DNA from: Polyporus tsugae
Taxonomy: Eukaryota > Basidiomycota > Agaricomycetes > Polyporales > Polyporaceae
Length of the DNA: 64,000 bases
Direction: 5' to 3'
Assembly: GCA_024305745.1 (NCBI GenBank)
Contig: JAHRBS010000012.1
Span: forward strand, 1,741,001 to 1,805,000
The notes beneath the pieces were generated by a model. The model ran no database searches. It was not told the DNA's origin and saw only the letters and a list, made by a program, of their open reading frames with translations. This document shows, piece by piece, positions 35,549 to 46,829 of the stretch. The position numbers and the translations under genes are program-made. Every line of letters begins with the position of its first letter. The first letter of the stretch is position 1.

Positions 35549-36950
35549 ATGAAGCTCTCGTTCGCGGTCGTCAGCATTGTTTCGCTGTTCGCGACCAATG
35601 TCGCAGCCAGCACATCGCAGCCCAGGAGCCCGCAGACCGAGGACTCGCACCTCGAGGGACACTGGGTTGCGGCGTGGACGTCGATGCCGCAGCTAACTGA
35701 GCCCGCGAACCTTCCTAACCCTCCCTTCAACACGACCGGGCTAGTCTTCGCGAACTCAACCATTCGTTCGACCATCCACGTCACTGCACCTTCCTCGCGC
35801 ATCCGTCTCCGCATATCGAATGTGTTTGGGGCGACCGACCTGCCAATCACCAACGTGACGATTGCACGCCCCCTCAACGATGTCGCGGGCAGCTCCACGA
35901 TCGACACGAGCACGGTCCAAACGCTCACATTCAGCGGGTCCCCTTCGTTCACGATCCCAAATGGCGCGCTTGTCGTCTCGGATCCGATCGACTTCGAGGT
36001 GAAGGCACAGACTGAGCTGACCATCAGCGTCTTCCTGGAGTCTGGGCAGGTCGGCAACACCATCACGAGCCATCCTGGGAGCCGGACGACGAGCTGGATG
36101 ACGTTCGGGAACCAGGTCTCTGCGGCTAATATCACTGGTCCGTCTGTTCAGAGCGTTGCTCACTGGTAAGTTTTCTCGCCGCCATGAATGGTGTATGAGA
36201 ACTGAGCACTGAGATGCATGCATCAGGTACTTCATCAGCACGCTCGATGCATGGGTTCCCAAGTCCGTCAGCACCGTCGCATTCGTCGGAGACAGCATCA
36301 CAGACGGCCGTGGCAGCGACGACAACATGAACAACCGCTGGCCCGACCTCCTGCTCGCGCGCCTCCAGTCCTCCCACGACCCCGCCCTCATGTCGCTCGC
36401 GTTCGCCAACCAGGCCGCCGGCGGGAACCGCATCCTCGCTGACGGACTCGGGCCCAACGCCCTCGGCCGTTTCGACCGCGACGTCCTCTCCCAACCGGAC
36501 GTCAAGTTCGTGTTCGTCTTCGAGGGCGTGAACGACATCGGGGTCGCGGACGCGACGGCCGCGGCGCAGCAGGCGATCGGCGACCAGGTCATCGCTGCGT
36601 ACAAGCAGTTTGTGCTCCGTGCGCACACCGCGAGCCTCCCGGTCTTCGCAGCGACGATTACGCCGTTCAGCGCGCCGGGGTTCAACGACAGCGTGCAGCC
36701 TTACTCGAGCCCGGTGCGCGAGGCGACGCGCCAGTGCGTGAACGCGTTCATCCGCGAGGGGGGGTGGTTCGACGCGGTGGCGGACTTTGACGCGGTCGTG
36801 CGGGACCCGAGCGCGCCGAGCCAGCTCAGCGCGGAGTTCAACTCGGGCGACTTCTTACACCCAAATGTCGCGGGGTACACGGCGATCGCGAGCGCGTTCC
36901 CGGTGGAGATCTTCAAGCAGTTCGCGAGTGGCGTCGATGGCTGGGCGTGA
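35549..36950 (+). CDS. Secreted SGNH/GDSL-family hydrolase
   Basis: Two exons, 35549-36165 and 36227-36950, join in phase to 446 residues. Signal peptide MKLSFAVVSIVSLFATNVAA. The N-terminal about 190 residues form a beta-rich domain (HWVAAWTSMPQ, FANSTIRSTIHV) of the type that precedes many fungal GDSL esterases. Catalytic blocks: block I FVGDSITDGRG with the nucleophilic Ser, block II NQAAGGNR with the oxyanion Gly, block III EGVNDIG (G-x-N-D), and block V GDFLHPN supplying Asp and His (D-x-x-H). It should act outside the cell on ester bonds of lipids or acetylated plant polysaccharides; the substrate is open. Family certain. Confidence 0.95.
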
Positions 36951-37145
36951 GATGGGATTCGATCGGAAAAGTACGCAACGCCGCGTTGTAATAGGATCAT
37001 CCTTTTCACAACCTTCGTCGCTTCGACTCGGAGTTGTGACGCAGGGCATCATGCCAGGTTGGCTGCCGTACCAATGCATATTCAGCAACAGGCGAGGATC
37101 GACGAGTGCATCCAGTTAATGCTTACAGAACGTGCACGGTGACAT

Positions 37146-38892
37146 TTATACCGAGAACCCCAGAAAACCTTCAGGCTTGTCACCCAACTCCGACGCGACG
37201 ACAAAGTAGAACCCGTCCTCCGTCATGCAGAAGTTGATTGGCCAGTATGGATCCTTGGCGACCACGTCCCGGTAGGTCATGCGGAAGGGAAGCGTCGTGA
37301 AGACGTCCCGGGAAAGGAGCGCAGCCTCCCTACCCATGTCGCGCGCGCCCACGAAGCGCCGGGAGCTGCATTTTCCCTGATCTCCGGGACTTGGCCACAA
37401 AGCAGCGGCAGGGTGGAAGTCAAGGACAAATACGTCGGTGTACACGTCTGGAGTCTCCACGACGCCTTCAGGCGACTGAGCGGGAAAGACTAGCCCGCAC
37501 TTCGAGCCGAGAGCGGAAATCCAGATGGGGCACCCGACAGGCTCTAGATTCAGCATTCGAGTCCCGTGAGGTCCCCAGTCCGCCCACGGAACGATAGCCT
37601 GAGGAGATAGCGTAGATGAACGGCATTGAGAGAAGACAGTGGAGAGTGGAATGATGAGGAGGAAGGTTTCTGTGTACGAGAATGTCTTGGTCTCGAGCGC
37701 GAACTGGAATACAACCACGGAGGCTGAGGGATCAGGTGCGAAGGGCGGACGCGCATCCGGGGATGCTGCAGGGATGTTGAGCTCGATTGACGACTTGGCC
37801 AGTACTAGGTGCGCTCCATGCCGGCGCATTGGAGGGAGCTTCAAGGCGCAAAGGAAACGGTCGGCTGTTGGTTGAATGTCCTCACGAGCCTCCTGCCTGC
37901 ATTGATCGATCGAAATTATACGGAATTCGAGTTCGCTTGGGACGAGCAGCAGGAGGTGGGACGAATCCAGTAGCGCGACCTCGATAAACTGGGCGGAGTA
38001 CTTCTACAATGCATCTGTAAGATCTAGAAACCGTTAAATAGAAAGACATGCTACACGTACCCAGAGCATTATCCCATCCTTCCAGTCCCATACTTGAAGT
38101 TCGAACTCGCGAGAGCACACCTTCCATGCGAGAATGTCTCCTGCAATGCCGAGGTAGCGACAGGACGGGGAGCGAAATTGAGCAATAGGGCCGTGGAGCA
38201 CTGCCTGCTTGGCACAGCCATGTGGAGTTTTTCCTCCAGAAAGGGCGAGTAAATGCAGCTTGAAAGCACTTCCAGTTGAACAGGTGAGACACGGGTATCG
38301 CACGTTGAGATACAGATATCAAGGACATACTTGTTGTTTAGTGGCCTCTCGGAGAGGACCAACAGATCTTGTGCGATGTCCACGGCACACATGTCGAAAT
38401 GGTAGTGTAGCTGGCTCAAATCAAGAGCCCACGTTCTCTCTTCAACGTCTCGGACGGAGGACGAAGGTCGCAGCAATCGGAGATCGTCGCCTATGACATA
38501 CGGTAAGATACCGTTCTTTGAGGGCCAGGTCCTAAGCCCACGAGCCTGGAAGGGAGTTGAAGAGGAGACTGTCGGCAAAAAAGTGACCGGGATACGAGAC
38601 CACAGGGAGACATATGACCTGAGCTTCTCCAAACGCTCTGAGAGAGAGAGCCTACTCGACGGGGGACCATCGATCATCGCTGCGACGCAGAGGGACAACT
38701 TGTACTGTACGGCCGTGGTGTTGATAAGGCTTGCCATAGACCGGGAGACCTGAACAGTAAAACATTAGAGTGGATCTACATATATCATCCGACTAACGTA
38801 ATCCACACCATACGACATTGCATGATGTCCGTCGCACCGAGTTTGAGCATGATGTATTGCTGTATCTCTTTTGGGAGTGAGGTGATGGACAT
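37146..38892 (-). CDS. F-box protein, basidiomycete family with WD-like C-terminal half
   Basis: Four exons (38892-38809, 38749-38331, 38268-38061, 38003-37146) join in phase to 522 residues. The start at 38892 has a perfect context (GCCACC before ATG) and opens directly with an F-box: SITSLPKEIQQYIMLKL, then QCRMVSRSMASLINTT across intron 1. The rest (for example LQVWDWKDG, SFLEFRIISID-like strands) has repeated hydrophobic strand patterns like those following F-boxes in large mushroom families. It presumably serves as substrate adaptor of an SCF ubiquitin ligase; the target is unknown. An ATG at 39003 also reads in frame but is less likely. A related remnant lies just upstream and a larger relative lies at 55-57 kb. 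Confidence 0.85.
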
Positions 38893-39559
38893 GGTGGCTC
38901 CGGGAGAGGCCGAGTTTCGGGATGTTCTCGGTCTGTTCAGGATGCGATGGAGTGCCAGACTCGGAAGTTGGCACTCCGAGTCGCTGAAGTGGAGCACACT
39001 CAAACTTGTTTTGAAATTGAAATGACTTGATGGGCGTCTAGATTGCTAGATTTGGAGAACACGGCACGTGGGATGGGCCTGCTGAGTCACCGGTCGGGTT
39101 CCGAGTGGAGTCGGACTCGGAGTACCAAAGGCATATTGGTACAGTAGTAGGTGCCTCGTTTCTAGTTCTAAAAACTCCCATCAATCATAGTACTCATACC
39201 AGATGCCTTATATCCTTGACAGGGTCCGTGCTTCCCAATCCCCAGGTGTAATCCCTGATCCCGGAAACTCTCTGAGCCTCGACAGCCTCACAGCAGGTAC
39301 GGTCAGTCAAACATCCACGTCGAATTCCGCCTCCACGATAAGCTGGGATCATGCTTGTCACAGACGATGGCGGCGAGTAGGAAGCCTGGTGCGTACGCAT
39401 CCCTGGCAGCATCAATATATAAGTGGGAATTTTGTCCTTTTGAACCGGGCCATAGACATCTCTCACTCCTCCTTCAAGCCTGTCCATCCGAGCATACCAC
39501 TAGAATTGACCCCACAACTATGTCCCATGGTAAGCAATTCACGCTTTATCGACTGTATA
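38893..39559. other. Intergenic
   Basis: Promoter side of the F-box gene. GGACTCGGAGT-like repeats near 39108-39125 are a minor feature. No gene seen. Confidence 0.4.
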
Positions 39560-40065
39560 GTAGTATCTCAACATACATAGCTACACGCGTGACACAGAAC
39601 ATGAGCAACTCCACCGGGGTAGTATCCTCCACGTCCATGGACATGACTGAATCATCCCGGCCCCTACCGCAATTGGTGTTGATACGTTGGAATCAATGTT
39701 CAGAACTGTGTTCTTCCATCCATCTTGATACTGTAGGAGCTTCATATAGCGCTCGATAAGAGGCGATCCTTGATGTGGGTTATCGACCATTCCCGCGATG
39801 TCGAGCTGAACTTTGTACTCGATGGCGGTGGCGCTTGCGAGCTTTGAGAACACTTTGCTAATCTATGATCGGTTCAACATTACAACGACGCTTCAAAAGC
39901 ATAGAGCATCTCTCGCACCTCGCGGAAACGCAAAATATCGGGTGCTTCAAGGTTGAGCAAGACACGCATCTGTATCTCTTCTGGAAGTCGGCCAAATGGA
40001 AAGGGCGGAAGGTGATCGATGATCCATGGTGACGAACGGAAGGGATTGGAGGCAATAAAGAACTT
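39560..40065 (-). pseudogene. F-box gene remnant
   Basis: Reads FGRLPEEIQMRVLLNLEAPDI and LRFRE at about 40010-39910, then after an intron SKVFSKLASATAIEYKVQLD and a stretch ending NTVLNIDSN near 39690. This is the same exon arrangement as the start of the F-box gene at 37.1-38.9 kb. Beyond that the frame is lost and only about 150 codons survive. No start codon with the right context precedes the F-box. Probably a truncated tandem relative. Confidence 0.65.
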
Positions 40066-40276
40066 AGAACCGAGGTTCCTTAAGTAGTATACCGGAGGGG
40101 CTTTGGGCCGTCTGTGCCGCAGGCATCAGCGAGACGAATTGAACGCGAACAAAAGTCTTTTATTTGGCTTCCAGTGGCGTACAAACAAGCGGAACCAGGC
40201 GCCTATGAAGGATCTCAGGCTACTTACTCCCGCCGCACCTCATGCTTTCCAACACAAGGAGGGGAATCCAATGCCC

Positions 40277-42182
40277 TCACTGGGAGAAGTTCTCAATGCC
40301 GGAATAGTTGATGGTACCCGCTGATCCTCCGGAGACTTTCAGGGCAGACCAATCCCAAGTTCCTGAGAATGCGATTAGTCGGCATGACGTCCTGTCGCAG
40401 ACTCGGACCGTCAACTTGAAGTTGCTTACCGCTGCAATCCCCACAGTTGACGGCGACACGCTTCGCACCGCTAGCAACGGTGATGCTGTTGGTGCTTCCA
40501 ACAAAGTTCACGCCCTGACGAGAGGGTAGGACGTTAGTGGCGCGAGGGCCGGTCTGCCAAATACACCCCACTTACCGAAAGCTTGACACCGGTGCCCGGA
40601 GTGCCCAGTGTGGACGGGTAGCTCTGTCCGGAGGTCAATATTCAGAAGCACCAATGGCGAGGGAGAGGACTAGCAGACCTGGTCAATGAGGACACCGAAC
40701 TTGCGCAATCCCGTACCAGTGTTACCAGAGTAGGTGATGTCCGAGACGGTGGCCCCGGTCGCCGACGCCTTGGTCTTGATACGGAGCGCCTGGTCGCTGC
40801 AAAGCAGACAAACAGGATGAGATCCCACGAATCTCAACGCATGTATCGTCAATTTTGATACATACTTGTTCGTGATGGTATTGCCCGTGATGGTGATGCC
40901 GGAGACGGTCACATCTGAGCTGACAGAACCCTGTTCACGATGTGAGGATCAGCATGCTCAGAAGGGCCCAGGGAAGACCGTCGGAGCGGACGTACGATGG
41001 AGATTCCGTGGCCACCAGTGCAGCTGTTCCGCTGGAACACGATGTTGCTGCCCGAGTTGATGGCGATGCAGTCGTCCTGGTTATGAATCGTGCTATCGAA
41101 AGGGATGGCTCGTAAAATGAGTATGGAAAACTTGGCACCCCTCCAGGACGCACCTGTCCTCGATGGTGAGGTCCGTCGTACTGCAGTCAAAGCCATCGGT
41201 GTTGTGTCCGGCGGGGTCGCCGTCGCTCTTCGAGTTCGCCGCATCTCCAGCCGCTGACACCGCGATGCGCTCACGTCAGCGAAGTAAAATTGGGGACACC
41301 GACATAAGCATCGACGCACAGTTGTCGATGGTCAGCTTCGACATGACCAGCGCGGCGGGGTTGGACACGCTGTAGGTGTGCGCCGGGGAGTTCAAGACCT
41401 TCACGTTCTACAGATATTGCATCTTGGAATCAACAATTTGCTAGGAAAGCTGAGAAGCACTGCTCACAGTGTAGGTACCAGATATCTTGATCCTGGAAGT
41501 ATCGTAAGCCAGCAAGAATAATGCAAGTAGTGCACGAGATTGGACGCACTTCATCATAGGATGAGGCTTAGTGACGCCTCCGTTAGTACCCTCGCCGTCC
41601 TGTGAGCGTAATCGAAGGTAAGTGCCACTTAGCTACAACAGTGAAAATGGAGCGCAATTACCCAGTACGACGGGCCATTTCCGTCGAAAGTGTGCCCGTT
41701 CCCGTTGACTGGGTGGTCAATGCGTCGTATTCAGCACAAGGCGGAGAAATGCCCCTCAAACTCGCCAGACTTACACGTGATGCTCTTGCCGCTGGACGCA
41801 GCACGCTTGTCAGTTATGCATACGAACGATCGACAGTGCGTACGGGACCTACCTAATCTGGAAGAGAGGGCCGGCCCAGTTCTTCACCGCGAACGTCACG
41901 TCGCCGACTGTGGTATGTTTAGTAGTCAGTTCCACGACCGTCAATGACACGAACACGGAAGAAGTGCGTACGCAGATTGACGGTGGTGCCGGACGCGAGG
42001 TCGAGCTCGAACGTCTTGCCAGCCGGGACGGTGAACGAGTTGATGTTCACAGTCGTGCACTTCACCGCGTCGTCGACGTCGTCGAGCGACGAGATGGTGC
42101 CTGTGCAGTCGGTCGCAGAGGGCGCCGCCACGATGAACGGAACAAAGGCAAGGAGAGCAGCGAGGCGGAGGAAGGCAGACAT
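40277..42182 (-). CDS. Endo-polygalacturonase, glycoside hydrolase family 28
   Basis: Fourteen exons (42182-41972, 41907-41853, 41791-41775, 41708-41662, 41599-41550, 41492-41468, 41407-41320, 41253-41154, 41092-40996, 40930-40866, 40796-40679, 40623-40576, 40514-40430, 40362-40277) join in phase to 363 residues. Signal peptide [21 protein letters not shown]. All catalytic signatures are present: HNTDGFD (NTD), NQDDCIAIN (DD), GGHGISIG (GHG) and RIK. It cleaves the homogalacturonan backbone of plant pectin outside the cell. Two exons are only 17 and 25 bases. The parallel beta-helix repeats ([18 protein letters not shown]) are visible. Endo rather than exo mode is judged from length and motif context. 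Confidence 0.96.
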
Positions 42183-42257
42183 TGTCGCAGGAGAGGAGTA
42201 TCGAAAACCTGAAGTAGAACCTGGGAGGCTGGTCTTTTCCAGGCTTGAGGTCAGGCC

Positions 42258-42264
42258 TTATATA
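42258..42264 (-). promoter_or_regulatory. TATA box of the polygalacturonase gene
   Basis: TATATAA on the - strand, 76 bases before the ATG at 42182. Confidence 0.6.
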
Positions 42265-43627
42265 TGTCGCGACACAAGGAGGATGGACATAAGTACTGCC
42301 GGATAAATTCGCGGCGCATTGTTGAATAGCGCAATAGCGTACGTGAGCAGGTTAGTAGGCGAGCGCAATCATGGGGTACCCGCTCGCCTTGGGTGAAAGT
42401 CATCCCGTGCACACCACGTCGCTCCCGGCTGTGTTTCGGGACGAAATAGACTATAAGGACCGCATCGTTTAGCTTCACGACGGTGATTATTTTCTAGAAC
42501 ATGACATGAACACTTGGCACGAATACTCACCATGCTTCTGTCTCCGCGATGTGAAGAGTACTCTTGGACCTAGTAAACATCGAGGAAATGTCAGAAGGAG
42601 ATCAGATGCCGAAGGCGACACTCAGATCTGCTATCTCACAGGGCTGGCTGTCCCTACATACAGGTCTGAGTTGGAAATAAGCAAGTACTTGACCGCTGTG
42701 GGATGTCGTCTTCTCCGGAAGGTGCCTCTCCGAGCGTGGCGGAAACGATCAATATGATCCGGGGCATCTGACGCTGGCTCAATCGTTCTCGGTTCTCGTA
42801 CGCGACCGCGAACGCGGGGCGTGCCGGGGCCCGGGATATCCTGCCATGTGCTTCAGCGACCGCAGATACCATTCACCAGTACTTCAACCATAGTTCGATA
42901 CTCCATTTAATTCCTGTCTTACTGGGCATCCCTGCAGGAAGAATCAGCCGAAATACGGTTTGGTAAAGCGTAAGACACACCGTCCGTATCATCCCTTCTT
43001 AAGAGCTTCAAGGAGAGTCGAAACGCTGGCATCGCATAAATTATTTACATAATCCTTCACAAGAGGAAAGTGATTAGCCTCGCAAAGAACAGACACCGCT
43101 ATGTTGTAACTTCTCATTAGCCTTACTGTAGGTCCTATTCATCTTCGGACAAACCGCCGGGGAAACACTTCCTGATGACGGCACGACGGACCGCCCTAGG
43201 CCACCGGCGGTCCGCGTAATCTCGCTTGGGGAGAAGGTTCGGAAGCTGTGTGAGCATGCAGCGCAAAGCGCAGGCAACTCCTATTCAAACGAAATCACCG
43301 ACATGAGAAGAATGCAACGAGACGCACGGACCACCCGCATGAATCGTGCGGCCCAGAGCAAAAGAACAGGAAGTTGGATGATCTACCCGGCCCATGCTAG
43401 CGTTGAGATACGGACCGCGCTGCCTCCCGCGATGCCGGCCAGGAAATAATTCGCATCTCGTGTTTAGAAGCGTCTGGCCCGCCGGCGGCCTCGTCCTTCG
43501 TACCCAACACGCCGCTTTGGCACCGCCGCCCCCTCCACTCGTCGCGGAAGACGACCCCACAACTCGGGAGTCCCAGAATGTCCCAGAGTTCGGCCGACAG
43601 GCGTTTGCGCTACTGCGAACAGACTCG
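42265..43627. other. Intergenic, 1.4 kb
   Basis: Mostly upstream DNA of the polygalacturonase gene, where catabolite and pectin-response sites would be expected; I could not pick out specific sites. Frames at 43285-43630 (- strand) could be an extra 3' exon of the next gene, but no evidence decides. Confidence 0.35.
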
Positions 43628-45770
43628 TCAGCGGCGTCCTCGGTGAAATAACATGGACCAGGGAGAGGGATGGAGGCAAAACGCGGTTGGTCGCACGAAA
43701 CCACCCACCTTTGCGACGCCACGCCGGAGGGAGGAATACCTTTGGGGAAGACCGGACTGATCGAAGGTGATTGTTGTATCACCGCCCACGTCGTATGCTG
43801 CTTCACGGGATGGTCGTTCGGAGCAGTGGCAGAACGGGTTCGGCGCGCGATAGGCAGGGAGCGACATGTGCGGTGGGACTGCACGACGGATCGCCATGGG
43901 GTGAAAGGCTGGGGGAAAATCAGGATCATGTTCGTGCGGAGAAGCGACCGATCCGGAGTTGTTTCTTGGAGGGTGGCGGGCTTCGTGACCGCTTTCTCCT
44001 CCTCTAGGCGGAGGGAGGTATGTCACAACCCTTGGCTTCGCGTCTGCCTCTTCCGCCTCGGTATCTTCCCGTCCTTTCCTTGGTTCGTTTGTGACGCGGC
44101 CAGGTTGCAAACGAAGCCTGAAGTTGGTCGTCGTGGCATGCTTGTGTCCATCATTTCCTGTCTTCTTGCGTTTCTTCTCGGGTGGGATGGTGGACCAAGA
44201 CGAGTCGGGGGAACTGAAGGCCTTATACGCATCTCGTTTGGGAGCCTTCCAAGGTGGTGCGGTTTGCATGGTGCTAGCGGTGGACAGGCGTGACGCTCGT
44301 GATCCATGCGCAATGTTCAATCGGGGCAATGGTTTTGAAGGGCGTGGAGAAGGGCTGGGAGAGGGCTGTCCGGTCGTATGAGACTGTACGCATGGGCGAA
44401 GAGGCTGACAAGGTGGTCGAAAGGCGAATCGATTGAGCGTCGCCCCCGGTCCAATCGCCCGTACTTGAGGCGATTGAGGCACCTGATCGTAGGGAAGCGG
44501 ACTAGATGCAGGGTATAGTGCGGGGTCCCGAGTTGGAGGACTATATGCGCAGGTCGGGATGGGCGAAGACTGAGAGAGAGCCTGGTACGGAGATCCTAAG
44601 GAAGGACCGCTGGCCTCAGGTGAGAGGATTGGGTCCTGAGATCGTAGAAACTTGGGCGATCGTGGTCCAATAGCGGGAGGGATGCTAGAGACAGACTCTG
44701 GGTATAACTGCACAGTGACGCAAGTTGCACAATAGCCAAGACTGTGGATGCCACTTGCCTGGAAAAATAGAATGGGCCTCGGTCCGGGAAGCAGGAGAGA
44801 CTTCATGGGAGAGTTGCAAAGACTGCGGGACAGGACCGTTTGGCCGTGCCGAGTTGAAGAGAATGGCACGGAGCTCCCGCCCAGCCGACGACTGGTCGGG
44901 TGGGGGTGGAGGGGCTTCCGCAGATATCCGATTCTGTGAAAGCGGTTTTGGATGACTTTGACGGACTTGGGAGTCAGGGCCAGGCCGGCCAGGAGTGGAG
45001 TCGCCGTTCAACATTGCTGCTTTACCGGGAGGTGGGCCACCAGGAGAGAGCAGAGAAAAGGAAGGCTCAAGGATAGAGCCAGTGTCGCCAAGCTTAGAGA
45101 GCACTCCAGGATCCGAGGCATTGTCGACCAAAGTGTCGTCGGAGGGTATATGCGCGTCGTCGTTGATTAGGTAGTCTAGATGTTTGGATGAGACAACCGT
45201 TGAGACTAAGACCGCATAATCTGTACCAGCAGATTTCGTTTGAGGCGGTTGCGTAATAGCGCTCGCCTTGGATTGCGCGCGAAGCAGATCAAGGATTGTG
45301 GGCTGCGCGCCGTTACGCCTCTTCTGACGAGCCTGCTTGGTGGGTGCAGAAGGCATGGGCGTTCGAACAGCAGCGTTAGCCTTGGCGATGGTCCACGGAT
45401 TCGGCTTGTAACTTGCAGCGTCCGTCCGAGAAGCTAGGTCCAATTCGCGCAGCAGACGAGCTTCCTCTGACGGCTGTGTCCTCTCGCCTGTAGGGACTTG
45501 TGGGCACTGGTCGTTGTCGGAGTCATCGTCAGAGCTAGAGGTGTCATGTTGATAGTTGTTAGACCGCAGGGAAAAGGACCATTCGCCACCGCCCCTAGTT
45601 TTGTTGACCATGGACGTCAAGCTCGGGCGATGGAGAAAGGATGGACGTCGGTGGTCAACGGCAAGACGCGAATGCGTGTGAAAGTCACGCGGAGGATTGA
45701 ACGTGAACGGGCGATCGCGTGACTCGGCAAGGGAAATCGAACCGTGGCTGCCGGGGTTCGGTTCGGCCAA
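43628..45770 (-). CDS. Unassigned disordered protein
   Basis: A long open frame from ATG 45770 to about 44800 is followed after one short intron by a second frame from about 44700 to the stop at 43628, roughly 700 residues in all. The junction lies within 44700-44830; a donor at the GAA codon after LQLSHE and an acceptor before LYPESVSS restore phase, but the donor is weak. The sequence is rich in Pro, Ser, Lys and Arg, with an acidic Ser patch (TSSSDDDSDNDQ) and a short possible helix (AQPTILDLLRAQSK), suggesting a nuclear, largely unstructured protein. I recognise no domain. It diverges from the gene at 45861 with only 90 bases between starts. The 3' end may extend through further exons. 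Confidence 0.5.
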
Positions 45771-45860
45771 GCTTCAGCTTCAGCGTTTGCATTCTCCGTT
45801 CTCGACGCTCGTCTTGTGCTTGTTTTGAAGTGTTCTTGAGCTGTTGGTTTACTCGGTGTT
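45771..45860. promoter_or_regulatory. Short bidirectional promoter region
   Basis: Only 90 bases separate the predicted start codons of the - strand gene at 45770 and the + strand gene at 45861, so the two must share promoter and leader sequence, if both starts are right. Confidence 0.45.
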
Positions 45861-46312
45861 ATGGAGAATGTCCCGCCATCGTCAACAAATCCCGACGACG
45901 AGCTCCCTACCCTCGACAATCTGTCGCGTCCAAAGTGCAACGTGAGGGCCGCGAGGCAGAAGCGATCACCTGCGAAACTGAACACCAGGAGCAATGCTGA
46001 TCTTGAAGATGAAGATTCACAGCCGGAATCTGGCCTCTTGACTCCGCCGTCGTCCCAAACTCTAGAAGAAGATCTTGATCCTTCGAGGATGCTGTTCAGC
46101 CCACCCCCGGAAGAAGTACTCAGGCAGGGTCGAACATCGGTGAGTGTTCTGCATGTTCGTCATCTCCCACTGTCCTCCACCCTGTCCAGTTCAAGCGGAG
46201 TCCAGATCAAGGTGTGAGGCAGAGGGCTCTGTTTCCCGTGCAGACACGAAACATAGTGTTTTCGATCTTGAGGAGGTTCGTCGGCCACGGCGAAGGCGTC
46301 GTCTCAGGCTAG
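45861..46312 (+). CDS. Small unassigned protein, Ser/Pro-rich
   Basis: Two exons, 45861-46139 and 46190-46312, join in phase to 133 residues with a good donor (gtgagt) and acceptor. It reads MENVPPSSTNPDDELPTLD, then a basic patch KCNVRAARQKRSPAKL, then an acidic Ser/Pro segment (LLTPPSSQTLEEDLDPS, MLFSPPPEEV). The repeated S/T-P pairs look like proline-directed kinase sites, as in small cell-cycle repressors, but I cannot assign a family. Overlapping frames to about 46500 could be alternative 3' exons. Its stop lies about 520 bases before the large gene at 46830; I see no join between the two. Confidence 0.45.
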
Positions 46313-46829
46313 GTGCCGATGGTGTGGAAGTAATCCCTGTCTTCAATTCTTTAAGAGATGGAAAGTCGTGCGATCGCTGGGGTGAGGATCACACGGTTTA
46401 TGTTCGCAAGGAGAGCATCCTTGCTAACCCCTTTACTACGGCAAGAGGCATCGAGGAAACTCCCGCCACCTCCATATCCCTTCCTTGCCCAGGGAAACGT
46501 TGACGTCGGGAGTTCGGTCCAATCCGTCTGGAGAATTTCGTATGGACTGGGGGCTTCCACCGCGTGTCACAGGCAACACATGAGAGGGTCGCTTCAGGGC
46601 CGTGCCCACCTTTGAGCGAAGGGGATGAGTCTCTGGACTACGAGTGAGAGATGGACGAAGGGAAGCCCCCCACCTGTTTATACGAAATTCACCAGACATC
46701 AAGGGAGGGTCTGTGCGTGCCCAATATACTATTCCTAGAGTCCCGCTTCCATTGTTTGTATCCTTACTCTTCAGCGAGAGGGAGAGCACCTCTGACTAGG
46801 CCGAGACACTTTGACCGTCCCAGCTGTGC
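46313..46829. other. Intergenic upstream of the large disordered-protein gene
   Basis: No clear gene; see the note on possible alternative exons to about 46500. Confidence 0.35.

Noticed and set aside
36132..36685. Long - strand frames over the second SGNH exon
   Set aside because: Antisense shadow of high-GC codons; the + strand has all catalytic motifs.
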